Positions 42,188-53,839 of a DNA stretch of 64,000 bases are shown in pieces. The first letter of the stretch is position 1; each line of letters opens with the position of its first letter. Source of the DNA: Harmonia axyridis (Eukaryota; Arthropoda; Insecta; Coleoptera; Coccinellidae); contig NC_059507.1 of assembly GCF_914767665.1 (NCBI RefSeq), forward strand, positions 7,440,001 through 7,504,000, given 5' to 3'. A program made the translations under genes and the position numbers. Below the pieces are notes generated by a model, which saw only the letters and a list, made by a program, of their open reading frames with translations, ran no database searches and was not told the origin of the DNA.

Positions 42188-44330
42188 ATAGAAAATATAT
42201 AGCTATTCAAAAAATAAAAAGAAGAGTTAGACAGGAGAAACCAATTCCCCAAAATTGTTCATTCTTGCATTGGAAGACGTATTTGAAAAATTAAATTGGA
42301 CTGAATGGGGTATAATATTATACTCATAAGCAACACGGTGGAAGAACTTGGGGAACTGTCAGTTGAAGGTGAAGTCTTAGAGGGAACATGAGCAAAACCA
42401 AGATAATGACTGAACGGGATGTTAAGATCGAAATAGATGTTAGTGAAATCGAGAAAGTCAACGAGTATGTATACCATGGACATACGATAACACTGGGCAA
42501 ACATAAACAAACTGTAGAATTCATGAAAATAATATAAGGTGTGTGAATAAGTCTTTCCCGTTTTTTGTAAGAGATGGCGCCACCAATACTGTGCGAGTAT
42601 TTAATGGTTACATATGTCATAATCAAAGCTTATTCATCTGTCAACAATTCCACACTAACACATTAGTTGAAATTTTTTCGCATCATAAATTTTTGAAATC
42701 GTGAAAATGTCGAAATTTGAGCCGAGTCGACGTCATTTGCGGGAAGTTTCACTTTATTAGTTCAATTTGAAGAAATCTGCTGCCGAGGCGCATCGGTTGC
42801 TTCAGGAAGCTTATGGAGAAGGTTGTGTCGATGATTCAAGTGTTCGCGGATGGTTTCGACGCTTCAAAAGTGGCGATTTCGACGTGGAAGACAAGGAGCG
42901 TTCCGGGCGGCCGCAAATCTTTGAAGATCAAGAATTGGCGACTTTGCTTGATGAAGATTCGTGTCAAACGCAAGAAGAACTTGCTGAAGCATTGGGAGTT
43001 GATCGAACAACCATTTCCAAGCGTTTGAAAGCCATGGGAATGATCCAAAAGCAAGGAAATTGGGTGCCGTACGAACTGAAGCTGAGAGACGTCGAACGGC
43101 GTTTTTTCACTTGCGAACAGCTGCTTCAGCGACATAAAAGAAAGGGTTTTCTGCATCGTATCGTGACTGGCGATGAAAAGTGGATCCGTTACGATAATCC
43201 GAAGCGAAGAAAATCATGGGGACTACCCGGCCATGCATCATCATCGACGGCCAAGCCAAATATTCATGGCGCCAAGCTCATGCTCTGTATATAGTGGGAC
43301 CAGCTAGGTGTGGTTTACTATGAGCTTCTGAAACCGAATGAAAGGATCACAGGCGAGGTCTATCGACGATAATTGATGCGTTTGAGCCGCGCACTGCTAG
43401 AAAAACGGCCACAATACTCCGACAGGCACGACAAAGTTATTTTGCAACATGACAATGCTCGCCAAAAGTTGCACAGCCGGTGAAAACATACTTAGAAACG
43501 CTCAAATGGGAAGTCCTACCCCACCCGCCGTATAGTCCAGACATTGCTCCGTCTGATTACCATCTCTTCAGATCGATGACGCATGGCCTGGCTGACCAGC
43601 ACTTCCATTCCTACGAGGAAGCCAAAAAATGGGTGGATGACTGGATAGAGGCCAAACCGGTCGAATTTTTTCTCAACGGGATTCGCATGTTGGCAGAAAG
43701 ATGGGGAAAAGTTGTAGCTAGCGATGGCCAATACTTTCAATAATTCATTTGTAACCATTTTTTCACAATAAAGGCTCAAAATTTAAAAAAAAACGGGAAA
43801 GACTTATTCACACACCTGATACGTTTGACTTGGGTCGCTGTGGGAAAACTTAAAAATGTTATAAGACATTCCTATAAACCTAAAGAGAAAAGTATTCAAC
43901 ACCTGTATACTCCCGGTTCTCACTCATATCGTGGAAACGATAGCATTTACAGTCCACTCAGCAAATCGACTCAAAGACCTATAGAAAATCCTATGTTAGG
44001 AATCTCCTTGAGAGACCATATTCGAAATGAAGAGTTCAGAAGAAGAACAAAGGTAGAAGACGTAATAGGTAGGATCGAGGAAATGAAATGGTCCTAGGTG
44101 GGACAAGAATTGAACAATGAGAACTTCGAGAATATCAGCAAGTGTAGGAAGACCACCAAAACTCGCTGGGGAGATGATATCAGAGCAAATATTCAACTTG
44201 GCCAATTTGTTCAAGATGTATCATTGCTGCCATAGGCAGATGTCTTTGGAAGAAACTAGGTCTCTTTTTGATAAGTTTTTTGTTAATATCCCAACACAGC
44301 CATTTGAAAAAAATGGCATATATTAATCAT
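42188..44330 (+). mobile_element. RTE-like LINE fragment interrupted by a mariner
   Basis: Upstream of the mariner (42188-42534), broken frames encode RRVRQEKPIPQ, LHWKTYLKN-IGLNG, an SKTKIMTERDVKIEIDVSE block and NEYVYHGHTITLGKHKQTVE. Immediately after it (43822 on) the frame resumes with RLTWVAVGKLKNVIRH, then ISLRDHIRNEEFRRRTKVED and IEEMKW, followed by a stop and a frameshifted RWGDDIR end. This order is that of the reverse-transcriptase C-terminus of RTE-type LINEs. The catalytic FADD region has been deleted. The mariner split the LINE cleanly at a TA. Confidence 0.8.
42535..43819 (+). mobile_element. mariner, nearly complete, transposase with few defects
   Basis: 1285 bp with terminal repeats around AAGGTGTGTGAATAAGTCTT and complement, flanked by TA (42533-42534, 43820-43821). 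The transposase starts at the ATG at 42708 (SKFEPSRRHLREV), has an early stop near 42759, then a long frame from 42767. That frame contains AAEAHRLLQEAYGEG, WFRRFKSGDFDVEDKERSG, TISKRLKAMGMIQKQGNWVP and GDEKWIRYDNPKRRKSW (first Asp). A TAG replaces a Trp codon of the IWWDQ motif near 43293. A one-base deletion falls after HDNAR (second Asp), and PYSPDIAPSDYHLFRSM (third Asp) follows in another frame. It is inactive but recently broken by appearance. Confidence 0.92.
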
Positions 44331-44334
44331 ACCG

Positions 44335-44960
44335 TGTTCACCTTACGGTGTCTTCGTTTTGTCAACAATGGGCTGACCCTCTTATCGAGGGGTGAAAAAG
44401 ACCCACGTTCCTAGCATCCCCTCCTCATCAATTCACGCCACGTGTCAGGCCAGCTCCTCAGAGGAGATCGTACGTCGTTTCTATTCTTAGGCAAATCTCG
44501 CAAGAAATAATCACCTATTCTTCCTATCCCGAAATATCGGTCGTAAAGTGATCACGTGTTCGGCGCGGCCGAACCTTTTGCGCACGCGGCGTCTCGGCCG
44601 AACAAAAAAACTCCGGCTAACAAGTCATCAGGGCCAGCTGCCATCTGCAAAACCGAGGTTACGCACACTTCTTCTTTTCTTATACGTCAAGGCACATCTG
44701 CCCGGTATCGAGGAAGAAAAATATACGGAGGGAGAGTTTCTAAAGGTGCGGCCGACGGTTGCACAATGAGGAAAGACGTTGTCCAAGGCGAATGTACACA
44801 AGGTGCTGGGGAAGGGCTTGTATCTTGCACGTGTCGCGCTTTGTCTGTCTTCCCGTTTTGTACGTCGTTAATGTTATTAACGAAAGGGGGCCTATTTTTA
44901 ACGAATTCGATAACTGCGCCGTTCGGTCGGGCGTAAATTTAGATATCCTTTCGCTTCTGT
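44335..44960. other. CpG-rich, GC-richer segment of unknown nature
   Basis: This stretch is conspicuously richer in GC and CpG than its surroundings (for example GTGTTCGGCGCGGCCGAACC and GCGCACGCGGCGTCTCGGCC). Overlapping open frames at 44548-44769 and 44556-44936 match nothing I know. It could be a promoter or 5' exon of an undetected gene, or part of a transposon. It ends where the Harbinger element begins. Confidence 0.4.
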
Positions 44961-46417
44961 GGTGGGATTCTGTAGCAGCAAAGCGAAGCGAAAACGTGAC
45001 GAAACGACAGTTTTGCTCGGTTCGGTATTCTGTAAAGGGATTCGGCAATAGTCGTGTTTGCCGAAGCAAAGAACGACCTCATGACGATAACGAAACATTT
45101 TAGGGTTCGTTGTCATTACGAAAAGTCCGACGACGTTTTTGATTGGTTTACTTTCACCACGTGACCAAGTCTTAAGCGTCATATTATGACACTTGAATGA
45201 TTTCGATTTCGAGGTTATAATTTTGAATGTTTTGCTTCACAATATCACAATTCTTAATATTAAGTTTGAAATTCATTCTATTAATTATTGAAAAATTGCG
45301 TTATGAAAGTTATCTTCAAGAAAAGAACACACACATTTCTCAAAAAATTTCCCTTTATTTTGGGTCTTCTCAGAATCATTAGGGAATTTAATTCTTCCTT
45401 GGAATACATGGTTAATCAATTTAGTCACTTCACTAACACAACGACTGACCATGGGTTGACTTACTGCTAGCAAATATTCTTGTCCAATACCGCGTTGGTA
45501 ATTTCCACTGGCAAAAAATCTCAGAGTTATCAATATTCGCTGTTCAAATGGCGTTCTCGTGTTCCTCCAATAATTATCCATAAATGGTTTCAATTCATCG
45601 AATAGAACGTGAACTAAATGTTTCGACAAACGGAAAACGTCTATGAATCTCTCATCCGTTAAGTTAAATGGATCACTTCTATCTCGAAGAAATCTATTCT
45701 CCTCTCTTGTAAGAGTTAGACGAACTCTTCTTGAGATTTCCTCGTCGATGATCAGAATCATTGAAAACATGATGAATATTTCTTTATACCTATACACACT
45801 ATTAGTTGACTCCCCGAACTTATTTTGTAGTATGGGTAGGTTTTGTAACTGGAATAAGAATGAAGGTTTTAAATTATAATCCATTGAACGAGGTTCCATT
45901 TCGAATTTCTTCCAGTGCTCAAATAAGACTTTTTGTAATACTCAATATTTGCATTCAGGTGCTGTATTCAATTAGCTAATTCATTCTTAATGATAAACTA
46001 AACAGTTTAAAATGGTATGAAACCCTTTGTTAAGTAACTTCCAATGAGAGTCATAAATCAAAATATAATTTCTGACAATACTCAAGTTAAATACTGTGGA
46101 TTATTCAAAGGACATTACAGCTAGAGTCCATAAAAGGGACTCTTATCTCATTGCTCTTATTACAGATTATCTCAGGTACCTCATATGTCAAAACCTGCAG
46201 AATCCTACAGTAGCTTAAATATCTACTTATTTGCAACGTTGCCAATGTTCCTTCGTGTAAAGTCGGTAAGCTCCGACAACGAAACTAAAAGCGTAAAGAT
46301 AACGAAACGATAAAGAAAAAGACGCTTACAGAATACCGCATTCGCTTCGCTTAGCTTCGCTTCGTAACGTTATCGCTTTCGTTTGCTATGATAACGAAAG
46401 TTACAGAATCCTACCCC
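44961..46417 (-). mobile_element. Harbinger (PIF) transposon with truncated HARBI1-type transposase
   Basis: The ends share GGATTCTGTA (GGTGGGATTCTGTAGC at left; TTACAGAATCCTACCCC at right). A second nested copy of GGTATTCTGTAA lies inside each end, with subterminal GCGAAGCGAA / TTCGCTTCGC repeats. The minus-strand frame 45899-45285 encodes the N-terminal helical part of a HARBI1-like protein: FRLSKHLVHVLFDELKPF, LITLRFFASGNYQRGIGQ and VSQPMVSRCVSEVTKLIN, then IKFP. The DDE catalytic domain is absent, since only about 320 bp separate the frame end from the terminus. The 3-bp target duplication could not be confirmed. Non-autonomous. Confidence 0.78.
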
Positions 46418-46639
46418 TGAAGCGGTTTAGGTTGAGTCTTGGGTGAATCGTCTCAAAATTGGCTTGGATATGCCTATATACAGTTATGTGGTCTTCAAGG
46501 GTGCAAAGGATTTATCGGCGCCCCTGCTGAAAAAGCATAAACAACATGAACTCCCTCATAACCACCAAATGTCTGCTTTTTGGTAAAATACACGACTGCA
46601 ATTGATCCTCAAAGGATATTCTTTCTAAAAATATTCTTC

Positions 46640-48455
46640 TTCTTCTTCCACATATCATAGGCCTTAGGCCTGTGTTTTCCAACTCTCAGCTCTCTTGAGA
46701 TATTGATGACCACGAATCCATCCATCTCTTTGGGGGTCTTCCTAAGGGGCGTCGTGTCCGTGGTATACCATCTCTAGCGATTTTTGCTAGTCTTCCCGTA
46801 GTCATCCTGTCCACGTGATCATTCCAGGCTCTTCTTCGCTTACGTCCCCACCTGACAATGTCTTCTACTTGACATTCGTGCCTTATGTCAGTGTTTCTTT
46901 TCCTATCTCTTAGTGTGTATCCTGAGATGTTTCTTAGTATTTTCATTTCAGTTGTTCGAATGATATTTTTAGTTTTTTGGTTGTCAGCTCTTGTTTCTGT
47001 AGCGTATGTCAATACCGGTCTAACACAAGTTTTGTATATCCTAACTTTAGCCTTTTTATTCATAAATGTGTTACTCCAGATGATGTCCCGTAGTGCACCT
47101 GATATTCGGCTGGCTTTATTCGCTTGTCCATTCACTTCATTTGTTCTATTTTGGCTTGAAGTAATTTGTATGCCTAGGTAGTCGAATGACATAACTTGTT
47201 CGATGATTTTATTTTCCAGAGAAAGTTTGCATCTCACTGGCTCTTTGGAAACGACGAGGGTTTTTGTTTTTGTGATGGATATTTGCATGTTGAGACTTTT
47301 AGCTTTCACATAGAATGCGTTCAGGAGCCGTTGTAAATCGTCTTCGTTCTCTGCTATAATCAGGGCGTCATCGGCAAAACAGACAATCTTGATTATGCCC
47401 GTTGTAAGCGCATATCCTCCTTTTGTACTTTTGACTTGTTTTATTATTTCGTCCATTATTTGATTAAAAAGTTGGGGGCTTAAGGAATCTCCTTGTCGAA
47501 TTCCTGTTGGTGTTTTTATTTCCTCTGTTAGGTTTTGATTAACTAATATGTGGGTAGATGTATTGTGATTAAGTTGTCTTATGATATCTATTATTGTTTT
47601 CGGCACCTGTTTCTTTCCAAGGATATCCACTACGTCACTTAGTCTTACCCTATCGAACGCTTTGGTGAGGTCTATAAAGCACATGTATGCGGGCTTTCCG
47701 TATTCTATAGCCTTTTCTACCACTTGCCTGACCACGAAAATAGCATCTATAGTCGACCGATTTTTCCTGAACCCTTGTTGTTCTTCTGATATGTTCACAT
47801 GCTCGCTTATTATTGCTTCTATGATCTTTGTGAAAAGTTTCATTACTGAGCTAAGTAGGGTTATGCCTCTATAGTTTTCTGGTGATTTCTTGTCCCCTTT
47901 TTTGAATATAGGAATGGTTATGCTCTTTTTCCATTCTTTAGGGACTTTTTTGGATGTTAATATTTTGTTGAAGAGCTTTGTAAGTTCCACGATCAATTTT
48001 GGACCTCCGTATTTCAGCAGCTCATTCGGTATATTATCGAGCCCTGGCGATTTTCTGTTCTTAATCTTTTTTGCTATTTCTGTAGTCATTTCTTCGGATA
48101 TTACGGGACATTCTTCGCTTTCTCCACTTCCTTCTTCACTGTGTTCCTTATCCTCCTCTTCGGGGTTATCTGTGTACAGTTGTTCAAAATAGGTTTTCCA
48201 GCGGGACTCATCAATTTGTTGTGTCTGTGCATATTCCACGATGTCCAGTTTCCTTCTCTTCAACATTCCCCACACCTTCCTTTGAGCTCCATACAAGTCA
48301 TGCTCCATGTCGCAGGTAAACTTTTCCCAGTAGTTACGTTTTATGTTTCTGATTTCTGCGTTGACCCTGTTTCTTGTTTGAATGTAATGATATTTTTCTT
48401 CTGGTATTTGGTTATTTCTATATCTCAAGTAATTTTTTCAATCGTTTTCGAATGA
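46640..48455 (-). mobile_element. RTE-type LINE, 5'-truncated, long open reverse transcriptase
   Basis: The minus-strand frame 48428-46686 is open for 580 codons with no stop or frameshift. In order it has KKIKNRKSPGLDNIPNELLK, a WKKSITIPIFKKGDK-PENYRGI block, GFRKNRSTIDAIFVVRQVVE, CFIDLTKAFDRV (first catalytic Asp), TGIRQGDSLSPQLFNQIMDE, CFADDALIIAEN (catalytic Asp pair), FDYLGIQI, the YKTCVRPVLTYATE region, and a C-terminal WAGH-like WNDHVDRM followed by GRPPKRW. The endonuclease domain upstream is missing, so the copy is 5'-truncated as usual for LINEs. No initiator ATG is at the 5' end. It is the youngest-looking element in the window. Confidence 0.9.
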
Positions 48456-48919
48456 AATTTCAACACTATACATGACTTACAGCCAAAAAATCAGGCGGTT
48501 AATATAAATAAAACTTTGTTTTCAACAAAATGCTACTTCATACAATTCCAAATTAATAAAATGTTGTAACAGCTCGCACATATTATCGGAGGCTTGTATC
48601 ACCCCCAGATATATCAGTATTATTCTCTGTTGAGATAGAAAAAATTTAAGATTTATCTAAAATTTGCAGCATTGAAATTTTGTGCTTTACCATTGAACAA
48701 AATTGGCTTTTTGTGAAAAGCGATAAAGGTATTCAATTTCCCCTTGAAATGAATATATCGAGACTTTTGATATAACATTTCTGATTTTAATGTATGAACT
48801 CAAATTATTCTTTGCGATTTCAACACAGAAACTAATGAAATCATCTATAAAATACGATTTTCAATATTGAGAAAAGCCCCTGATAACGTGTATCTCTTGG
48901 TGTCGTTATTGCACAACAA
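48456..48919. other. spacer between the RTE LINE and tRNA-Thr
   Basis: AT-rich; no feature was recognised other than the 5' flank of the tRNA gene. Confidence 0.5.
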
Positions 48920-48991
48920 GCCTCTTTAGCTCAGTGGTAGAGCACTGGTCTCGTAAACCAGGGGTCGTGAGTTCAAACCTCACAGGAGGCA
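48920..48991 (+). tRNA. tRNA-Thr (anticodon CGT)
   Basis: 72 nt folding as a standard cloverleaf. The acceptor GCCTCTT pairs with AGGAGGC and the discriminator A follows. The D arm contains TAGCTCAGTGGTAGAGC (A box). The anticodon stem CTGGT/ACCAG encloses the loop CTCGTAA with anticodon CGT, which reads ACG (Thr). The T arm contains GAGTTCAAACCTC (B box). There is no intron and CCA is not encoded. A T6 run at 49000-49005 should terminate RNA polymerase III. Confidence 0.97.
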
Positions 48992-48999
48992 GTCATAAA

Positions 49000-49005
49000 T
49001 TTTTT
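49000..49005 (+). terminator. RNA polymerase III terminator of tRNA-Thr
   Basis: Six consecutive T residues begin 9 bases after the tRNA 3' end, the usual pol III stop signal. Confidence 0.85.
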
Positions 49006-51551
49006 GAGCGCTTATTTCGTCCTAATGTCGTTCAATCGTATTATGTGTACGAGTTATTATCTTATTTATAATAACTTTGATACGGTATTATCTTGAAATT
49101 TTCGAGGTAGGTTCAGATCTCGTTGGTGTGAAGCCTATGACTATGACTTCCGTAGATATATAGCCGTTCGAAATGTTGTTTTCCTGATGGTTTGAAATAT
49201 TCGACCGGAATGAAAATCAGCGTTTATTATGTAGTACAACAATTTTAAGACTGATGACAAATTTGATGTTGATCTGGTCATAAAAATTAGAGAAAAAATC
49301 CAAGAAGAACATCGAACAATTAATCAGGAATATTTTAGGGACAACACATCCGAGTGAATGGAGATTTTGAGTGCTTGTATTGAGATATAATGATTTTGAT
49401 AAGTTTAAAATTTTGGCTTCAGAAAAAAAATAATATATCATTTCTTCTTACAATTGATTTTTTTTATATTTTGTGGATGGCTTGTGAACTCATGGAAATA
49501 TTTCTTGAACAAAAACGGGTACGTTTCAGATTGTCGATTAATTCCCATAACAACATATAATTAAAAAACTTTATATTCATTAGTCAATGCATCAATTCTG
49601 CGAATTTGTATTCAATTATTTTTTAAATAATTGATCATTGTATTATTAATAGCATAATTTATTGCGAATACCTGAAGGTGGATATACATATACATAGGAT
49701 ATACAGTTCGAATATTAAATTATAAAATACAGTATTAAATTATAAAATACAGTATCACATTCGATATATCTTGTATGAAAAAATGCAATAAGGTATTTCA
49801 AAAATTAATAGTATTTCTGGATAAACGAACACACATATCAAAATATTCATGAAATGTAAAGGCATAAGAGACTTTTTCATTCGAGAAATTTATTGTGGAT
49901 AGCATCATCAGGACCATAGAAAATTCAAGAGGAATGTTGGAAAATGAGTACCCAATATTTGCATGATCACGAATTCGATAAGGTTGAGAGTATTAATTTA
50001 TTATATGAATACATTGTTTGTTTTATTCTTTCGCTGCCTGGTTTTAATTTATGTTATTACCTCCCGATGATATTATGCGCATTAAAAATTCGGCCTAAAG
50101 CTTTGATGACCAGTGAAAGAGATATTTCCCTTTGAAAGAGGGGCTGAAGGGAGAGGACTCGTACTGGGCATGACACAATAGTCCGGTATTCCAAAATCGA
50201 TAACCCACGGGATCCTTTAAGCCCCTGTGCGCGTCCCTGATCGATTTGTCTGGGTGCAAAGTGGCTTTCTAGGCTGGGGAAGTCGGTGTCGCACAGACAC
50301 AGTAGATCCGAAATTATTAGGCAGACTTGCATTTTATATGATTTTATTACATACTAGACTGCCTGTTCCGGCTTCACACTGGTGGTGTAACTGATGAAAA
50401 TTCAATTCAAACATCTTTTTTCTGTCAGGCAACCCAAAATACATCCTTCGAAGTGACGAATTATACTCTATCATTGTTCGTTGATATGAACGTTGGGAAT
50501 TTCGTTTTCATGATTATTTCAAAAATTACAATTCAATCCAAATTTCAAATTCAACGTGAATTTACAATTTAAATCTTCATGCGGAATTTCATTTAAACGT
50601 CTCTGAAACAGCAGAAAATTCAAGGAGAGAAAAAAATTTCGCAATATTTCAGTTACCATCATCGTGATTGGTTTTTGGATTTTGATCTTTAGGGATAATC
50701 ACCGAGTTCAAATTTTGGCTCCATATATATATAAAATAACAATTTCAAGCTTCGTGTATCACATCAACATATTCATGTAATATACAAAAAGAATTAGGGC
50801 AATTATCATTCTAAGCTTCGTGCAAAATTTTTTGTTGATACCATCGTCAGAACATAACCACATCATTTTCAATAATAATAATAAAAGATGAACGCTCAAA
50901 AGATCATGACTCAAGGCCAGTGCTGTTCTGGAATTTTTTGAATAACATCAAACAGAGGAGAATTGACTGAAAAGTGGTATCCCATAAGAACTGATTTTAT
51001 GTCGAACGCAACATTTTTTTTATTATCGATTTATGCTCCTTTCTTCTATGTCTACGTCACTGATCTAAATTTTATTATGTTTTTTCTATAAGAACGGTTT
51101 ATTGATGTCAGAACAATTAGAACAATTGGAAGATATTTTGCAACCTGCGTAGGAGCCGTGCATTTCTGTTTTCTACCAGGAATGCATTCAAGTGGCGCCT
51201 TCCTTTCATGATTGTTCCATTACCATTCAATCCTCGCGAATCGTTGGAAAATCTGAGAAGAAAGCATTCTGCGCCAAGCTTATAGTATCCCTTTTCCGGC
51301 AATATCTACAGTCGATTCAGTTCAATACATTGGATTTTTTTTTATGAACATGCTGCATAATATTATTTTATTTGATTCCGTGGCAAATCCGTTGATTCTG
51401 CCATAAATTGTAAAAAAATCGTGCCGGAATATCTCAGTTTTACACAGATTTCAAGGTTATATTTCATTATTATATGTTGGTACTTGGAACTCTCGTGTCA
51501 CGGATTTTTCTATTATCTGTCAAATTTGTGATATAGAATACAGTTCTGCTA
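49006..51551. other. intergenic non-coding stretch
   Basis: Mostly AT-rich, without a recognisable gene. 50100-50340 is richer in GC (GGAGAGGACTCGTACTGGGC onward) and probably repeat-derived, but matches nothing else here. A short direct repeat (AATATTAAATTATAAAATACAGTA-like, about 20 bp) occurs around 49710-49755. Confidence 0.45.
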
Positions 51552-52003
51552 ATACGCTCTATTAGTGTGACGTCACACACCGCCATTTTTGGTTGTCCTG
51601 TCAGTGTTCGGAATCCAAACAAATAAATTGTCATTCAAATTAGTACGGTGTCGTTGAAGGAATTGGCTTATTTTCATAAATAAGAGTATTTGAGGAACGA
51701 TTTCAGTATTGATTGATAGACAGAAGGAACTAGGTTAATACCAGTAAGTTTGAATCCTGTATCATTCCCCAGATTTTGTATAAAGCCGTGTTTATTAGTT
51801 GAACTTCAAGTTCGAACTTAATCTCGTGCCTTCTGTCTATCAATTAATAGTAAAATCGTTCCTTAAATAATCTTATTTATCAAAATAAGCCAATTTCTTC
51901 AACGACAACGTACTAATTTGAATGACAATTGTTTGTTTGGATTCCGAACACTGACAGGAGAACTAAAATGGCGGTGTGTGACGTCATCACTAATAGAGCG
52001 TAT
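51552..52003. mobile_element. fold-back MITE, copy 1
   Basis: 452 bp bounded by ATACGCTCTATTAGTG and CACTAATAGAGCGTAT and flanked by TA on both sides. The inverted arms are long, roughly 200 bp, and include TGACGTCACACACCGCCATT, CTGTCAGTGTTCGGAATCCA and TTGATAGACAGAAGG with their complements. No protein is encoded. A second copy in the same orientation is at 53252-53714. Confidence 0.9.
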
Positions 52004-52289
52004 TACTATTTTTCAATGTTAAATTCACTAGACCACATTTATAAAAATATTCCATTATCCTCAAAAAAATTCTGTGAATTAGAGAAATTATTTTTTAGTA
52101 CTCGTACAAAAGACTCATTTTAACAATCTTTCATTCAGAAGCTCACCCCTTCGTGATTCGTTTTTGGATTTTGAACTCCTGGAAGAATATCAATGCCTTC
52201 TGCACTTGTATTTCAAATAACTCTTCATTTATTTTTTGTTCATAAATATATATAATATATACTTTGGAAAATTAAGATTTTCTATTAGG
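52004..52289. other. spacer
   Basis: AT-rich; nothing recognised. Confidence 0.5.
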
Positions 52290-52450
52290 TATTATTGTGG
52301 AGCGTTGGCATAGACCTTATTTTTTACGTGGCCCTAAAGAAAAAAGTCTAAAAGCGTTAAATCACAAGATCTTGGTGGTCAATTGTAATAATACGACCAA
52401 TAAACTTTTCACTGACGAGGAGTCGGGATCTTTTGGGCGCTTGTTCATTT
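52290..52450 (-). mobile_element. IS630-like transposase relic
   Basis: On the minus strand the DNA around 52360-52385 encodes the remains of the PPRSCDL motif (complement of AATCACAAGATCTTGGTGGTC), followed by an FFL-ATKK stretch. Parallel to 34840-35060 and 56253-56720. Decayed and lacking ends. Confidence 0.55.
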
Positions 52451-53251
52451 ATGATTATAATCGGCGCATGAATGAGCGAGCGCCTAAAAAACTGTCTCCT
52501 TTTCGAGATTAATGACTACTCCAACATATTTTGAATTATTTTTACTTTTTACGAGGAGACCTACACACCACGAAAGACTTCATCTTGGATTTTCTCATAA
52601 AAAACGTATCTACAGGATGCGGTAACTGAAATTGTTTTGTTTTAGAGCTGGCATCCAGTCCGGCAACGTTGCACCTTTTCTCTCAGTTAATTTATTGGAT
52701 TCGTACTGTCATCAATGGAGTTCAAGGGCTTGTGACGCATCTGAATCTTGCTTACACCCGCGCAAGTTGAGCGCAAGTAGGCAGCATTCTGGCCGGCATC
52801 ACCGGCGAATCTATTTTGAAGAGCCCTGTTGCCGGATCTACCGGCGAACCAACAACATCCCAATCTCGTTTCTTCTCTTCGAACGATTTACTGTTTATGT
52901 CATATAGCAAAACTGAATAGATTTTAATCAGTAGGCCTACTTCGAGGTCAATACCACGACAATTGTACGTGTTAACATTGAATTTTCGAGTTACCCTTGG
53001 ATACGTTGCGAATTTTAAGATTGGTGAGAGGTTTGAGCAATATTGGGCTTGAGCAAATTGCGTAGTTTTGTTTGGAAGTTGTTCAATAATAAATCTGAAT
53101 ACGTTTTGATGTGATGCTGTCTTGAAAATTCCATTTTCTGGGTAGAGTGGAATTGGAATGAAAATCTGCAAATTTTACATGATGGTTTATTATTTTTTCT
53201 AAGGTACCTTATAATCACAAAATTTCTCAAAGCATTGAAGATCCACTGCGA
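52451..53251. other. unrecognised stretch with overlapping open frames
   Basis: Open frames at 52632-52907 (plus) and 52752-53171 (minus) overlap and match no family I know. Their codon content does not favour either. 53238-53253 is the left copy of a 16-bp direct repeat discussed under findings. Confidence 0.35.
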
Positions 53252-53714
53252 ATACGCTCTATTAGTGTGACGTCACACACCGCCATTTTTGGTTCTCCTG
53301 TCAGTGTTCGGAATCCAAACAAACAAATTGTCATTCAAATTAGTACGGTGTCGTTGAAGGAATTGGCTTATTTTCATAAATAAGAGTATTTGAGGAACGA
53401 TTTCAGTATTTATTGATAGACAGAAGGAAAGAGGTTAATAACAGTAAGTTTGAATCCTGTATCATTCCCCAGATTTTGTAAAAAGCCGTGTTTATTAGTT
53501 GAACTTCAAGTTCGAACTTACTGGCATTAATCTCGTGCCTTCTGTCTATCAATTAATAGTAAAATCGTTCCTTAAATAATTTTATTTATCAAAATAAGCC
53601 AATTTCTTCAACGATAACGTACTAATTCGAATGACAATTTGTTTGTTTGAATTCCGAACACTGACAGGAGAACCAAAAATGGCGGTGTGTGACGTCATCA
53701 CTAATAGAGCGTAT
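53252..53714. mobile_element. fold-back MITE, copy 2
   Basis: 463 bp, very similar to 51552-52003 along its whole length. It shares ATACGCTCTATTAGTGTGAC and the matching inverted end, including TGACGTCA near each terminus. It differs by small indels (for example an extra CTGGCAT near 53521). It is not flanked by a clear TA pair. Confidence 0.9.
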
Positions 53715-53839
53715 ATCTCTCAAATTTTCTTTTTGTATAATGACTGGAATTTTATTCCCTACAGCTCTACCTTCATTTCTCCGATTTCCTAATTTTATTT
53801 AAATGCGAGACTTTCTTCTCCACTGCATGTTACATTTTT

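Noticed and set aside
46885..48455. Several plus-strand open frames of 97-104 codons
   Set aside because: Antisense shadows of the RTE reverse transcriptase.
52632..53171. Overlapping frames of 91 and 139 codons on opposite strands
   Set aside because: No recognisable motif, start context or splice sites; they sit between transposon pieces.
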